64,000 nucleotides of DNA from Candidatus Obscuribacterales bacterium (GCA_019744775.1 JAIETZ010000001.1:558001-622000); one strand, 5' to 3'; counted from the first letter of the stretch, positions 7,850 through 16,893 are shown. Notes: generated by a model from the sequence alone, not told the origin. Program-made: numbers and translations.

Positions 7850-8710
7850 ATGCAGGTTCCAGTAAAAACACCTTCAAACCTGGGGAGCTACCTGCGCCAG
7901 CTCCGCTTGGCGCGCGGTTTTGATAGCGTAAGTGACTACTTACGCCGCTATCCTATGCCCATCACGGATACCTATTACAGAGATCTTGAAAACAGACGAA
8001 AGACAGTAAGCATCGAGACTTCAGAGCAGATCTGTAGCGCTCTCGAAGCAGACATTCATTCGTTTTATTACTATTATCTAAAGGACTTTCTGCCCGAAAA
8101 CATCGTCGCTACGCTCTCGCCGCCTGCCAAAGCGCTGAGCGAACTGGCCGACACGCAGCCTGATAGTTGGTTTTATTTATATCTTCCCAACCAATTCCAT
8201 GTGCTTGATGAGCGAACTAATCAGTTTTTCTCAGAGCGTTTAGACCTGTTTTCAGCCTTGCTCTTCATAGCTTGTAACAGTCCAGCCGGTGTCACCGATA
8301 AACAGCTAGCGTATTTTTTGACTACGAGTTCTATCGAGACTCCAGTAGACGAAGTGCTCCAACTCTTCGAAGACCTCAAGCTGATATCCATTTCAAAAAC
8401 TACTCCAAGACGAATCACAAGCGCCAGAGTGCTGTTGCCCAAAGACTTGAATAAAGGACTGCGCAACAAATGGTTATTGGCGGAAACTGAGAACTCACTC
8501 AACAAATTACAAAATCCTGCGTCAAGGAAAGACGTCACTCTTCTGCGATTTGGTGTCAAGAAAATCCGCAAAGACAAATACAAAGCAGTATTATCCAGAG
8601 TTGCCGCCTTGATGAATGAAATACGTTTATCTAATTCCGGCATGAATGAAAACAGTCAGGCTTATTCATCTCAAATAGTTATCTCATCCAGAGTAGAGGC
8701 AGGCGACTAA
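7850..8710 (+). CDS. XRE-like HTH regulator, first of a tandem pair
   Basis: 286 residues from ATG 7850. An in-frame ATG at 7808 would precede the likely promoter, so 7850 is preferred. The N-terminal 75 residues form an XRE-like helix-turn-helix: LGSYLRQLRLARGF, SVSDYLRRY, ITDTYYRDLENRRKTVS, ETSEQICSALEAD. The rest is a predicted mixed alpha/beta domain I do not recognise; it includes a winged-helix-like stretch (FEDLKLISISKTTPRRI) and may sense a signal or dimerise. Its stop overlaps the start of a shorter paralogue (TAATG), so both are co-translated. The targets are unknown; the inverted repeat and promoter just upstream suggest autoregulation. Confidence 0.7.
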   Translation: MQVPVKTPSNLGSYLRQLRLARGFDSVSDYLRRYPMPITDTYYRDLENRRKTVSIETSEQICSALEADIHSFYYYYLKDFLPENIVATLSPPAKALSELADTQPDSWFYLYLPNQFHVLDERTNQFFSERLDLFSALLFIACNSPAGVTDKQLAYFLTTSSIETPVDEVLQLFEDLKLISISKTTPRRITSARVLLPKDLNKGLRNKWLLAETENSLNKLQNPASRKDVTLLRFGVKKIRKDKYKAVLSRVAALMNEIRLSNSGMNENSQAYSSQIVISSRVEAGD

Positions 8711-9288
8711 TGAAACATTCAGTTTCCTCTCACCTCGGTAAATTCTTGCTTGATCTGCGCCTTACACGTGGGCACCACAATATCAAAGCATACGTTCAAG
8801 AATACAAAGTCCCCATCAGCAGTACCTACTATCGGGATCTTGAATTAGGAAAAAAACAAGTAAGCACGGAAACTGCAAAGATTCTTTGTGACGCTCTTCA
8901 AGCTGACGAAAGTAGTTTTTACAACTCAATGCTGAAGGATATTATCCCAGCCAAAGCACTAAGCATGCTGACTGCCGCATCGATAACTGAACACGACGAG
9001 CTTGAAAAGCCTGACGTGTATGTTGAGAAGAATGTGGATAAGGCTCAGGTATTGGCCGAAGCACAAAAGTCATTTGATTTGCCGGTACACCCCGACGGGC
9101 TACACGAAGGCTGCACTCTGAGTCTCTATTCAGTTGGAGGCATCGATCGTCAAAATCTTCGATCTGTTCGCGACAGAATTACTCAACTTTGGCAAGAGCT
9201 GGAAGAATGTGATGCAGAGGAAGAAGAAGGAGATCCATTCTTCTGCATGGTTATTCTTTCAGCTAGACCTGAATACTCGCCTTCATAA
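8710..9288 (+). CDS. XRE-like HTH regulator, second of the tandem pair
   Basis: 192 residues. The N-terminal domain is a clear paralogue of the preceding protein (LGKFLLDLRLTRG, ISSTYYRDLELGKKQVS, ETAKILCDALQADESSFY, MLKDIIP). The C-terminal part is different, with an acidic stretch (EELEECDAEEEEGDPFF) and no recognised domain. The shared A of TAATG couples it to the first gene. The two may form a heterodimer or an antagonist pair; this is inference. The 3' end overlaps the convergent MOSC gene by 6 bases. Confidence 0.7.
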   Translation: MKHSVSSHLGKFLLDLRLTRGHHNIKAYVQEYKVPISSTYYRDLELGKKQVSTETAKILCDALQADESSFYNSMLKDIIPAKALSMLTAASITEHDELEKPDVYVEKNVDKAQVLAEAQKSFDLPVHPDGLHEGCTLSLYSVGGIDRQNLRSVRDRITQLWQELEECDAEEEEGDPFFCMVILSARPEYSPS

Positions 9289-10095
9289 TTTAGGTTCAAC
9301 AATTTCCACATGATCACCGATGGTAATTTTGCCTTCGCTTGCATGTGTAAGATTCTGTCCAAAGAGCACTTTGCCATCGCTGCGTCTAAAACCAGCAAGC
9401 GTTCTAAGTGGTTCTGCACCAGCTATTCCGCTGTCTTGATTTACCGTCGTAATAACGCAACGCGCGCATGGCTTAACGACATCAAACTCAATACCGTTAA
9501 TCGCGATCTTTTTCCAGGTATCTTCCGCAAAAGGCTCCGTGCCGGACAAAACAATATTGGGTCGAAAGCGATTCATCGGTAACTCTTCGCTCAAACGTTG
9601 ATTTAAGTCAGAAAGGCTCGCCTCTGTCAAAAGTAGAAATGGGAAACCGTCGGCAAAGCCCACTTGATCGTCAGCACGTTTCGCATATTTCCGGCTGACT
9701 TGCCTTGTGAATTCGGCATCGAATTTTACAAGGCGGACTTTTATATCGAGGAATTTGGAAAACCATCCAGCAGCTTCATCACCTTGATCAAGGGCGGTGC
9801 AATTATCATTCCAAACTCTAACCGGCACTCTTTGCCCACTTGCATCCAGACTCAAAGCAAATTCCATCATAGCCGGGGCATTTAATCTAATTTTCCCGGT
9901 CTGCTCATCAATGAGAGGTTTAATTAATGCCATTCTGGACAGTTCGCGTTGCGTCAAAAAATCACCGGCTTCATCAACAACCATCCATTGTCGGTCATAT
10001 TTAATCCCGCGCGGACCAATCTCAGCCACTCTCAGTGAAGTACCGGCGCAGGACTTGACCGGATAGAAATAGAGCTGAGAAACAACAATTGCCAT
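9283..10095 (-). CDS. MOSC domain protein with N-terminal MOSC beta-barrel (YcbX-like)
   Basis: 270 residues. Residues 1-110 match the MOSC N-terminal barrel (LYFYPVKSCAG, YDRQWMVVDEAGDFLTQRE). The C-terminal MOSC domain carries FRPNIVLSG and the conserved cysteine region VKPCARCVITTVNQDSG. Family members bind molybdenum cofactor or transfer sulfur; YcbX and mARC reduce N-hydroxylated compounds. No ferredoxin domain is attached here, so any electron donor is separate. It converges on the HTH pair. Confidence 0.88.
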   Translation of the reverse strand: MAIVVSQLYFYPVKSCAGTSLRVAEIGPRGIKYDRQWMVVDEAGDFLTQRELSRMALIKPLIDEQTGKIRLNAPAMMEFALSLDASGQRVPVRVWNDNCTALDQGDEAAGWFSKFLDIKVRLVKFDAEFTRQVSRKYAKRADDQVGFADGFPFLLLTEASLSDLNQRLSEELPMNRFRPNIVLSGTEPFAEDTWKKIAINGIEFDVVKPCARCVITTVNQDSGIAGAEPLRTLAGFRRSDGKVLFGQNLTHASEGKITIGDHVEIVEPKL

Positions 10096-10132
10096 TGCTC
10101 AATTGTAGCCAACCAATCAGACAACGATTAAC

Positions 10133-10161
10133 TTGACAACCATCCTTTAGATCTTTAGAGT
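10133..10161 (+). promoter_or_regulatory. Candidate sigma70-type promoter of S8 peptidase
   Basis: A perfect TTGACA (10133-10138), 17-base spacer and TAGAGT (10156-10161, four of six matches to TATAAT). It lies in the gap between the divergent MOSC gene and the S8 peptidase, 84 bases before the chosen start. Confidence 0.5.
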
Positions 10162-10245
10162 ACTCGGTCAGGGGTTTATCAATTTACACGGTCTATCAGC
10201 AATGGATTTGCTGGTCGGTCTTCTGCTATGCAACGGGAGAAAACG

Positions 10246-11526
10246 ATGATTAAGCGAGCAAGAGTCTGGTCACTGTGGTCGGTTTTAACCTTCAGCCTTA
10301 TTTCGCTGTTTACCTCACAGCCAGGATTCTGTCAGAGTTCGGAAAAGTTTGAGCTCAAGTTGCCGCAACAACTTCCAACGCAACGAGCACAGCAAACTGC
10401 CTCATACGAAGATGACTTAATCATGATCTCTCCAAATCCTGGAGCAGACAAGGATGATATTTCAGATGCTTTGAAAGAAGTGCACGGCACGATAGTCCAC
10501 ACTTTTGGCGCTGACGGACACATAGTGTATGTAGTGAAAACAGAAAAAGGCAAATTAGCCGAAACAGAAAAGACTCTAGGAAAAGACAAGAATTTTCACG
10601 GCATGCAGCGCTGCTATCGCAATGTGCTTCACGCAGTTTCAGTCCTACCGGCACCCAATGATCCTGTCTATGCTCAGGAATGGCATTTAAGGGCCATGCA
10701 AGCAATTACTGCTTGGAATATAAGCCAGGGTGCCGGACAAATCATTGGCGTTATCGACACGGGCGTCAACGCTTCAGGAAGAGATCTTTCCGGCAAAGTC
10801 TATCAGGGCTTTAACGGAATAACGTACTCAACGAATACAACGGACAATCATGGGCACGGCACTATGGTGTCAACAACCGCAGCGGCAATCACCAATAATG
10901 GTTTTGGTATTGCCTCACCTGCTTGCCGCAGTTATATTTACCCAACCTGTATTGCCATGGGCAATTACATTTCTGAAATTGCTATCGTCAATTCAATTTA
11001 CAACGCTGGTTCACGCGGAGTAAAAATACTCAATATCAGCGCCGGTCCGTCAGACGGATCGTTTGGTGACAAGTCGAAACATCCTGCCTTACATGAAGCG
11101 TTGCAATGGTTCTACAGCACCAAAGGTGGCTTGTGCTTTATTGCCTCCGGTAATTCCGGTTATGCCGATCGTTATCCAAGACAGCCTTACATGATGCTTG
11201 TTAGCGCAATAGACAGCACCGGTATGCTTTCGTCGTTTTCCAATTACGGTAATACCACTTGGTTTACCGCACCTGGACGTGACATATTCTGCATCGACAA
11301 CAAAGACAGACAAGTAGTTGTCGCCGGTACATCGTTTTCAGCACCACTTTGTGCGGCAGCGGCTGCCATGGTCTGGAGCGTCAATCCCAGGCTAAAAAAT
11401 TATGACGTGCAAAACATTCTCACCAGCACCTGCTTGAAAGCGGCAAACTCACCCTCATGGAATATTTACTATGGATTCGGACTGCCGAACATTGACGCCG
11501 CAGTTGCCAAAGCCCGTCTATATTGA
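10246..11526 (+). CDS. Exported S8 (subtilisin-like) serine peptidase 1
   Basis: 426 residues from ATG 10246, chosen because GGGAG lies 7 to 10 bases upstream; an ATG at 10228 has no such site. Signal peptide residues 1-30 (VLTFSLISLFTSQPGFCQ). A propeptide-like segment follows (about 50-130). The catalytic domain has Asp171 in GVIDTGVN, His204 in HGHGTMVS and Ser363 in GTSFSAP, so the triad is intact. It is a broad-specificity secreted protease in most relatives. The next gene, an S41 peptidase, begins 37 bases later with its own promoter. Confidence 0.9.
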   Translation: MIKRARVWSLWSVLTFSLISLFTSQPGFCQSSEKFELKLPQQLPTQRAQQTASYEDDLIMISPNPGADKDDISDALKEVHGTIVHTFGADGHIVYVVKTEKGKLAETEKTLGKDKNFHGMQRCYRNVLHAVSVLPAPNDPVYAQEWHLRAMQAITAWNISQGAGQIIGVIDTGVNASGRDLSGKVYQGFNGITYSTNTTDNHGHGTMVSTTAAAITNNGFGIASPACRSYIYPTCIAMGNYISEIAIVNSIYNAGSRGVKILNISAGPSDGSFGDKSKHPALHEALQWFYSTKGGLCFIASGNSGYADRYPRQPYMMLVSAIDSTGMLSSFSNYGNTTWFTAPGRDIFCIDNKDRQVVVAGTSFSAPLCAAAAAMVWSVNPRLKNYDVQNILTSTCLKAANSPSWNIYYGFGLPNIDAAVAKARLY

Positions 11527-11546
11527 CAAAGCCTGACCAGTAAATC

Positions 11547-11555
11547 TGTTATGAT
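11547..11555 (+). promoter_or_regulatory. Extended -10 promoter of S41 peptidase
   Basis: TGT plus TATGAT (TGn-TATnAT) ends 8 bases before the ATG at 11564. A TTGACA at 11523 is 21 bases further up, too far for a standard spacer. The transcription start would fall almost at the ATG, so the mRNA may be leaderless. Confidence 0.5.
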
Positions 11556-11563
11556 AGCCGGAT

Positions 11564-12862
11564 ATGACAATTCGGCGCTGTCTTAGTGTCTTAATTTCGT
11601 TATCAGCCTTGCTTGTGCATCCAGCTCCGGCACTAGCCACAGATGACGCGTCCAAGGAGACGCCAACTCCTACCGGTCTATACAAGCAAGCTTGGACGCT
11701 TGTCCATGACAGCTATTATGATCCAACCTACAATGGTCAAAACTGGGACAGATGGCAACATCGTTATGACGGCAAATTGAAAACGATGGAAGACTCTTAC
11801 AAGGCGACAGAAACAATGCTGTCCAGCCTTAACGATCAATACACTCGCTTTCTGCAGCCGTCCGCATTTAAAGACGAGACAAATGCTATTGCCGCCAAAA
11901 TGTACGGCATTGGATTGCAAATAGCACCGGATCAATCACAAAAGATAATCGTCGTAGCTCCCATGGAAGGAACACCGGCAGAACAAGCCGGCTTCATGCC
12001 ACTGGATGAAATTATCGAAGTTGACGGCAAACCAACAAAAGGATTGTCAGCCAATGCGGTATCGCAAATGATCCGCGGTCCAATGGATACGCAAGTGACG
12101 CTGAAGATATTACGCAACGGCAAGGACTTCAAAACAATTACGCTCACACGCGCGGAAATCCACGTCAAGTCAGTGCAAACAGCAAAAATGCTCGACAGTG
12201 AAATAGGTTATTTCCGACTAAGCACCTTCATGTCGGAAACTGCCGGACAAGAAGTACGCGACGCCATTTCAAAATTATCGCCGGCAAGAGGTATCATTTT
12301 TGATTTGCGAGGCGATCCCGGCGGACTTGTCACCAATGCTTTAGATGTCTGCAACAACTTCCTCTTTGGCGGCATCATTGTCTCTACGGTTGATCGCAAC
12401 AGCAAAATCAACTCCGCATTTTCGCAAGGTCATCCTTTTTACACCAAACCAATTATCATCTTAATAAACCATGGCTCTGCCAGCGCATCAGAAATTACAA
12501 GTGGCGCACTACGCGACAATCAACGCGCAGAACTTGTCGGCGAAACCAGCTTCGGCAAAGGACTCATGCAATCCGTTAACAAGTTGCCGGGCGGCTCAGG
12601 AATTCACATCACCATTGCTCGCTATTTGACTCCCAATGGAACAGACATAAACAAAAAGGGTATTACGCCTGATTACGAAGTAAAACTAAAACCGGATGAC
12701 TATCGCCAAGGCAAAGGTCCCTGGTGGACAGATCCGGGAGGTCCGCTTGCCAAAAGAAGCCCTGAAGATCTCAAAGATATTCAGTTGCAAAAAGCTGTTG
12801 AAGTCTTGCGTGACAAACTTGACAGCAAACCAAGTGAATTTCCCCCAGTACCTGCCTTCTAG
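11564..12862 (+). CDS. Exported S41-family C-terminal processing peptidase
   Basis: 432 residues: signal peptide (LSVLISLSALLVHPAPALA), N-terminal helical region, PDZ domain (about residues 110-200; GIGLQIAPD, GTPAEQAGFMPLDEIIEVDGKP), then the S41 catalytic domain with FDLRGDPGGL, the serine motif GSASASE and the lysine motif GETSFGKG. Ser/Lys dyad enzymes of this family (CtpA, Prc) trim C-termini of exported proteins. There is no visible Shine-Dalgarno, which fits the extended -10 promoter placed next to the ATG. Confidence 0.92.
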   Translation: MTIRRCLSVLISLSALLVHPAPALATDDASKETPTPTGLYKQAWTLVHDSYYDPTYNGQNWDRWQHRYDGKLKTMEDSYKATETMLSSLNDQYTRFLQPSAFKDETNAIAAKMYGIGLQIAPDQSQKIIVVAPMEGTPAEQAGFMPLDEIIEVDGKPTKGLSANAVSQMIRGPMDTQVTLKILRNGKDFKTITLTRAEIHVKSVQTAKMLDSEIGYFRLSTFMSETAGQEVRDAISKLSPARGIIFDLRGDPGGLVTNALDVCNNFLFGGIIVSTVDRNSKINSAFSQGHPFYTKPIIILINHGSASASEITSGALRDNQRAELVGETSFGKGLMQSVNKLPGGSGIHITIARYLTPNGTDINKKGITPDYEVKLKPDDYRQGKGPWWTDPGGPLAKRSPEDLKDIQLQKAVEVLRDKLDSKPSEFPPVPAF

Positions 12863-12872
12863 AGGAAATAAC

Positions 12873-12996
12873 ATGATTCGCAGACAATTTGGCCAATGCC
12901 GGAGCAGTCCATCTCGTATTGGATACGTCTGACATCAAATTGATAGATGCGAATTTTCCCGCACTTGATCACGACAAGCCGCCGGCTACTTTATAA
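12873..12996 (+). pseudogene. Possible frameshifted micro-gene after S41 peptidase
   Basis: An ATG at 12873 sits behind a good ribosome site (AGAGG, 12861-12865) but its frame stops after 19 codons. One base later, the +1 frame from 12877 to TAA 12994-12996 encodes a protein-like 39-residue stretch (HLVLDTSDIKLIDANFPALD). Removing one base after the ATG would give a continuous 40-residue protein. It may be a recent frameshift, a sequencing error or coincidence. I do not recognise the peptide. Confidence 0.4.
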
Positions 12997-13006
12997 ACCA
13001 CTCTAG

Positions 13007-13537
13007 CTAAAATTGCAGCCAAGTTTCGTCCCATTGAAATATCGTCTGAGGACAGCTGTCTGAATTGAAAATCTCAGATGGAAAGTTCTTTTTTGTTGGT
13101 GGCAAATCAGCCTGTGCAAAAAACTTTAACTCCAAACTTTCATCATCATTGATCTGCAAAGTGCCACCAACGATTTCACAAGTAAAGACAGCCACCATGT
13201 ATTCAACAACATCACCGCTCGGATATGTATGCCTGAAGCCATCGGCACCACCAAACAGCCCGATTAATTTCGTTGGACGAACACGCAAGCCCGTTTCTTC
13301 ATAGACCTCGCGTGCCAATGCTTGAGCCGGCTTTTCTCCAGGATCGACGCTGCCCGCAGGCAAACCCCACCAGCCGTCGTCTGCGCGACGCTGCATCAAT
13401 ATTTCACCTTTGTCATTGCGAATGACGCCGGCTACTCCCGGCATCAATAAAAGCGCATGCCCAACATGCTTCCGAACGCCCGCTAAATATTCAGATATCG
13501 GCACTGCCCGGCTCCTTCCAGGACCCAATTTCGGCAA
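13007..13537 (-). CDS. NUDIX hydrolase
   Basis: 176 residues with a complete Nudix box: GSVDPGEKPAQALAREVYEE then TGL (about residues 67-89), matching Gx5Ex7REUxEExGU. The region before it (ISEYLAGVRKHVGHALLLMPGVAGVI) is the usual N-terminus of ADP-ribose pyrophosphatase-like Nudix proteins. These hydrolyse nucleoside diphosphates linked to another group; the substrate is not predictable. It is transcribed divergently from the second S8 peptidase. Confidence 0.9.
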   Translation of the reverse strand: MPKLGPGRSRAVPISEYLAGVRKHVGHALLLMPGVAGVIRNDKGEILMQRRADDGWWGLPAGSVDPGEKPAQALAREVYEETGLRVRPTKLIGLFGGADGFRHTYPSGDVVEYMVAVFTCEIVGGTLQINDDESLELKFFAQADLPPTKKNFPSEIFNSDSCPQTIFQWDETWLQF

Positions 13538-13636
13538 TTATACAGCCTTCACATGGGGGGATTTCCCATGACGATGCCCTTTCCTAAGTATTTCTGCCAC
13601 AGACAGCGCCAAGAGCAGCTCCTAGACTAAGAAATC

Positions 13637-14959
13637 ATGTTTGAAACGCTGAACCACCTATTGCACGATCTGCTCCACATACCGGATGCACAAGAAAGTC
13701 ATCAAAAATTGCTTGATGACGCTGGGCATCGCTTGGAGAGGCGCGATCATATAATTCACTTCGGCAAGAGCGGTGACAGAATACCCGATGAATTCATTGT
13801 AGTCATCGATTCAAAATACGACCCCAGTTTAGTATTGAAAGACCTTGGTCTGGACAAATTGTCAGCCAACAGCAACCGTCATTTGAAAATTTATCGTCAT
13901 GCCTTAAATGGCTTCGCCTGCCGTCTTACAGCAGAAGAGAAGCAATTGTTGAGGCATGATCCACGCATTCGCTACATGGAAGCGAACCAAGTAATTAAGT
14001 TAAACAAGAACGAACAATCTACTTGGACGACTCAAGATGACGAACAACCGCCACAAATAATTCCTCCAGGTATTGCTCGAATCGGCAAAACATTCAGCGG
14101 TCCGCCACACGACAAAGACGTCGACATCGCCATCATCGACACCGGCATTGAAAAGAATCATCCAGACTTAAATGTTTATAGAGATGTCACATTTGTTGAA
14201 CGCACAACTAGTGGTAATGATGATCAAGGGCACGGCACTCGTTGCGCCGGAATTGCCGCAGCAAAAAATAACGAGATAGGCACAGCCGGTGTAGCCGAAG
14301 GCGCGCGATTGTGGGCAGTGAAAGTTGTCGATGCTACGGGTTCCGGAACGGTCGCCGATGTAATTTCCGGTATCGACTATGTAACCGAGCAAGTTGACGA
14401 AATTGAAGCGACAAACTTGAGTTTAGGTCTAAAGAAAGAGCACAAGGCATTTGCCGAAGCAATTAACAACTCTGTAGAAAAAGGCATGTGTTTCGGAGTT
14501 GCAGCCGGCAACAATAAGGAAGCAACCTATACCTGGACACCAGCTAATTTGCCGTCCGTATTGACGGTAACTTCCTACTGCGCCAGTGGTGAAAGACGCG
14601 GCAAAGGTCCGAAGGAAACCTGCGCGTACGATCCAACCGACACATTTGCCACAGACTTCTCTAATCACGATCCAAAAATTAAAGGCAATCCCGATATTGG
14701 TGTTGAGATAACAGCGCCAGGAAGTTGCATCTATTCAACAGAGCTCGGTCAAAGATACGGCACCGGAAGCGGCACCTCATTCTCAGCACCGGCAGCGACC
14801 GCTGCATTGGCATTAATTCGCGGCAAGCATCCTGATTGGAAACCCAGAGAGATCTATGCCGAAATCATACGAACAGGAAAGCCTCAAGATGACCCCGAAT
14901 GGGGCATTACAGGTGATCCTGACGACATGCGCGAAAAATTATTGCATGTAGACGAATAA
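13637..14959 (+). CDS. S8 (subtilisin-like) serine peptidase 2 with I9 propeptide, no signal peptide
   Basis: 440 residues. Residues about 50-115 form an inhibitor I9 propeptide (DEFIVVIDSKYD, LNGFACRLTAEE, RIRYMEANQVIKL). The catalytic domain has Asp in IAIIDTGIEKNHPD, His in GHGTRCAGI and Ser in GTSFSAPAATAAL. The extreme N-terminus (MFETLNHLLHDLLHIPD) is amphipathic and does not look like a signal peptide, so the enzyme may be cytosolic or exported by another route. No Shine-Dalgarno precedes the ATG. A paralogue lies 2.1 kb upstream; their domain order differs, so this is not a simple recent duplication. Confidence 0.88.
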   Translation: MFETLNHLLHDLLHIPDAQESHQKLLDDAGHRLERRDHIIHFGKSGDRIPDEFIVVIDSKYDPSLVLKDLGLDKLSANSNRHLKIYRHALNGFACRLTAEEKQLLRHDPRIRYMEANQVIKLNKNEQSTWTTQDDEQPPQIIPPGIARIGKTFSGPPHDKDVDIAIIDTGIEKNHPDLNVYRDVTFVERTTSGNDDQGHGTRCAGIAAAKNNEIGTAGVAEGARLWAVKVVDATGSGTVADVISGIDYVTEQVDEIEATNLSLGLKKEHKAFAEAINNSVEKGMCFGVAAGNNKEATYTWTPANLPSVLTVTSYCASGERRGKGPKETCAYDPTDTFATDFSNHDPKIKGNPDIGVEITAPGSCIYSTELGQRYGTGSGTSFSAPAATAALALIRGKHPDWKPREIYAEIIRTGKPQDDPEWGITGDPDDMREKLLHVDE

Positions 14960-15033
14960 CTTGATTAGCGAAAAGTAACTGGAGCCTATAGAGCTTTTCA
15001 GTCAAGCTTTTTACGTCGATTCAGGTAGAAACC

Positions 15034-16887
15034 ATGACCGCACCGCCGACAACAGAGCTGCGCGATGCAATTGCCCATCACTGGGGAATTCATGAATTAC
15101 GCCCCCTTCAGGAGCCGGCAATGCAGGCTGTCTTGGCAGGCAGGGACTCACTTGTCGTGATGCCAACAGGTGGCGGCAAGTCACTCTGCTATCAGGCGCC
15201 GGCAATCTTGCGCGAAGGACTTACCGTAGTTGTTTCACCACTTATAGCCCTCATGAAAGACCAGGTAGACGGTCTTATTTCATGCGGCATCAATGCCGTG
15301 CAATATGACAGCTCAAAGTCATTACAAGATCGCCTTGCACACGAGCAAGAAATTCGCCAGGGAAAAGTGCGCCTGCTTTTCGTATCACCGGAGCGGCTCG
15401 CGCAACCAGGATTTATAAGCTTGCTTGAATCCGTGACAGTAAATGCATTTGCAATCGATGAAGCGCACTGCGTAAGTCACTGGGGTCACGACTTTCGTCC
15501 GGAATACCGACAGCTAAAGGGACTGCAATACCATTTCCCTAACGCATCCTTCCATGCTTACACGGCAACTGCAACCGAGCAAGTGCGCCAAGATATTATC
15601 GAGCAGTTAGGCTTGCGCAACCCGGCAATTCTCATTGGTGATTTCGACAGACCAAATCTTACCTACAGAGTATTACCAAGATTTGGTTCTGTAACAGAAC
15701 AGGCTTTGTCAGTCATCAATCGCCATCAAGAAGAAGGCGGCATTATTTACTGCCTAAGACGAGCGGACGTTGACAGTTTGTGCCAATCACTGAAAGAGGA
15801 AGGCGTAAAAGCTCTACCCTATCACGCCGGCATGGACGGGACTGATAGAGCCAAAACGCAAGAAGCTTTTATTGAGGAACGTTGCGACGTCGTTGTGGCA
15901 ACGGTTGCCTTTGGCATGGGAATTGATCGCTCCAATGTGCGATATGTACTTCACACAGCCATGCCCAAATCTCTGGAACATTACCAACAGGAAGCAGGAC
16001 GCGCCGGACGTGACGGCTTACCGGCTGAATGTGTTCTTCTCCATTCAGGAAGTGATTTCTTCTCCTGGAAATCCATGATTGAAAAATCCGCCTCTGAATC
16101 CGGCATGGACTCAATCTACTTGCAGAATGCAATTAAGCATCTAAACTCGATGGACAATTACTGCCGAATTGCCAATTGCCGTCACGGAATGCTCGTTAAG
16201 TATTTTGGACAAGATTTCGAAAAGAAGAATTGTAATTCTTGCGACATCTGCCTTGGTGAAACAGTTGCCGTAGAGAACGCGACCGAAGTAGCACAAAAGA
16301 TCCTTTCGTGCGTTGCCAGGCTTAATGAGCGCTTCGGCGTAGGCTATGTAATTTCGATTCTGCGTGGCGAGAATTTGAAATCAATTCGCGAGAAAGGTCA
16401 CGAAACACTCAGTACTTATGGTCTTCTAAAAGGTCACAGCCCGGATGAACTGCGTGACTGGATCTATCAACTTATCTTTCAAGATGCTCTTGCTCAAGAA
16501 GAAAAAGCAAACCTTGAAGGACGTACATTCAGTATTCTGCGCTTAACAAGAACTTCCTGGGAAGTTATGCGCGGCAATACGTCCGTCAACTTATCCAAAT
16601 CAACAGTCGAGCGCAAATCGTCTGCAAAACAGAAGAAGGAAAAAGGCAGTCTTTCTTCAAGCGGACCAGATCAACAACTTTTCGAAGTATTACGCCAACT
16701 TCGTCGTCAGTTAGCAGACGAGCGCAATGTTCCTCCATATATCGTATTCAGCGATGCTACACTGCATGAGCTTGTGCGCATAAAGCCGAAGACCCTTTCG
16801 CAGATGCGCAGCATCTACGGTATAGGCGACAACAAACTTCAGCAATACGGCCGACAATTCATGGATGCAATCACAAATAATGGCTAG
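15034..16887 (+). CDS. recQ: ATP-dependent DNA helicase RecQ
   Basis: 617 residues, 3'-5' DNA helicase of recombination and replication-fork repair. Walker A TGGGKS (45-50), DEAH box (142-145), aromatic-rich loop DEAHCVSHWGHDFRPEY, motif VI HQ-like stretch YQQEAGRAGRDG, RecQ-Ct zinc cysteines in YCRIANCRHGMLVKYF and CNSCDIC, a winged-helix region, and an HRDC domain at the C-terminus (QLADERNVPPYIVFSDATL). Length matches typical bacterial RecQ. It stands alone between a peptidase and the inorganic-carbon island. Confidence 0.95.
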   Translation: MTAPPTTELRDAIAHHWGIHELRPLQEPAMQAVLAGRDSLVVMPTGGGKSLCYQAPAILREGLTVVVSPLIALMKDQVDGLISCGINAVQYDSSKSLQDRLAHEQEIRQGKVRLLFVSPERLAQPGFISLLESVTVNAFAIDEAHCVSHWGHDFRPEYRQLKGLQYHFPNASFHAYTATATEQVRQDIIEQLGLRNPAILIGDFDRPNLTYRVLPRFGSVTEQALSVINRHQEEGGIIYCLRRADVDSLCQSLKEEGVKALPYHAGMDGTDRAKTQEAFIEERCDVVVATVAFGMGIDRSNVRYVLHTAMPKSLEHYQQEAGRAGRDGLPAECVLLHSGSDFFSWKSMIEKSASESGMDSIYLQNAIKHLNSMDNYCRIANCRHGMLVKYFGQDFEKKNCNSCDICLGETVAVENATEVAQKILSCVARLNERFGVGYVISILRGENLKSIREKGHETLSTYGLLKGHSPDELRDWIYQLIFQDALAQEEKANLEGRTFSILRLTRTSWEVMRGNTSVNLSKSTVERKSSAKQKKEKGSLSSSGPDQQLFEVLRQLRRQLADERNVPPYIVFSDATLHELVRIKPKTLSQMRSIYGIGDNKLQQYGRQFMDAITNNG

Positions 16888-16893
16888 ATGCAT

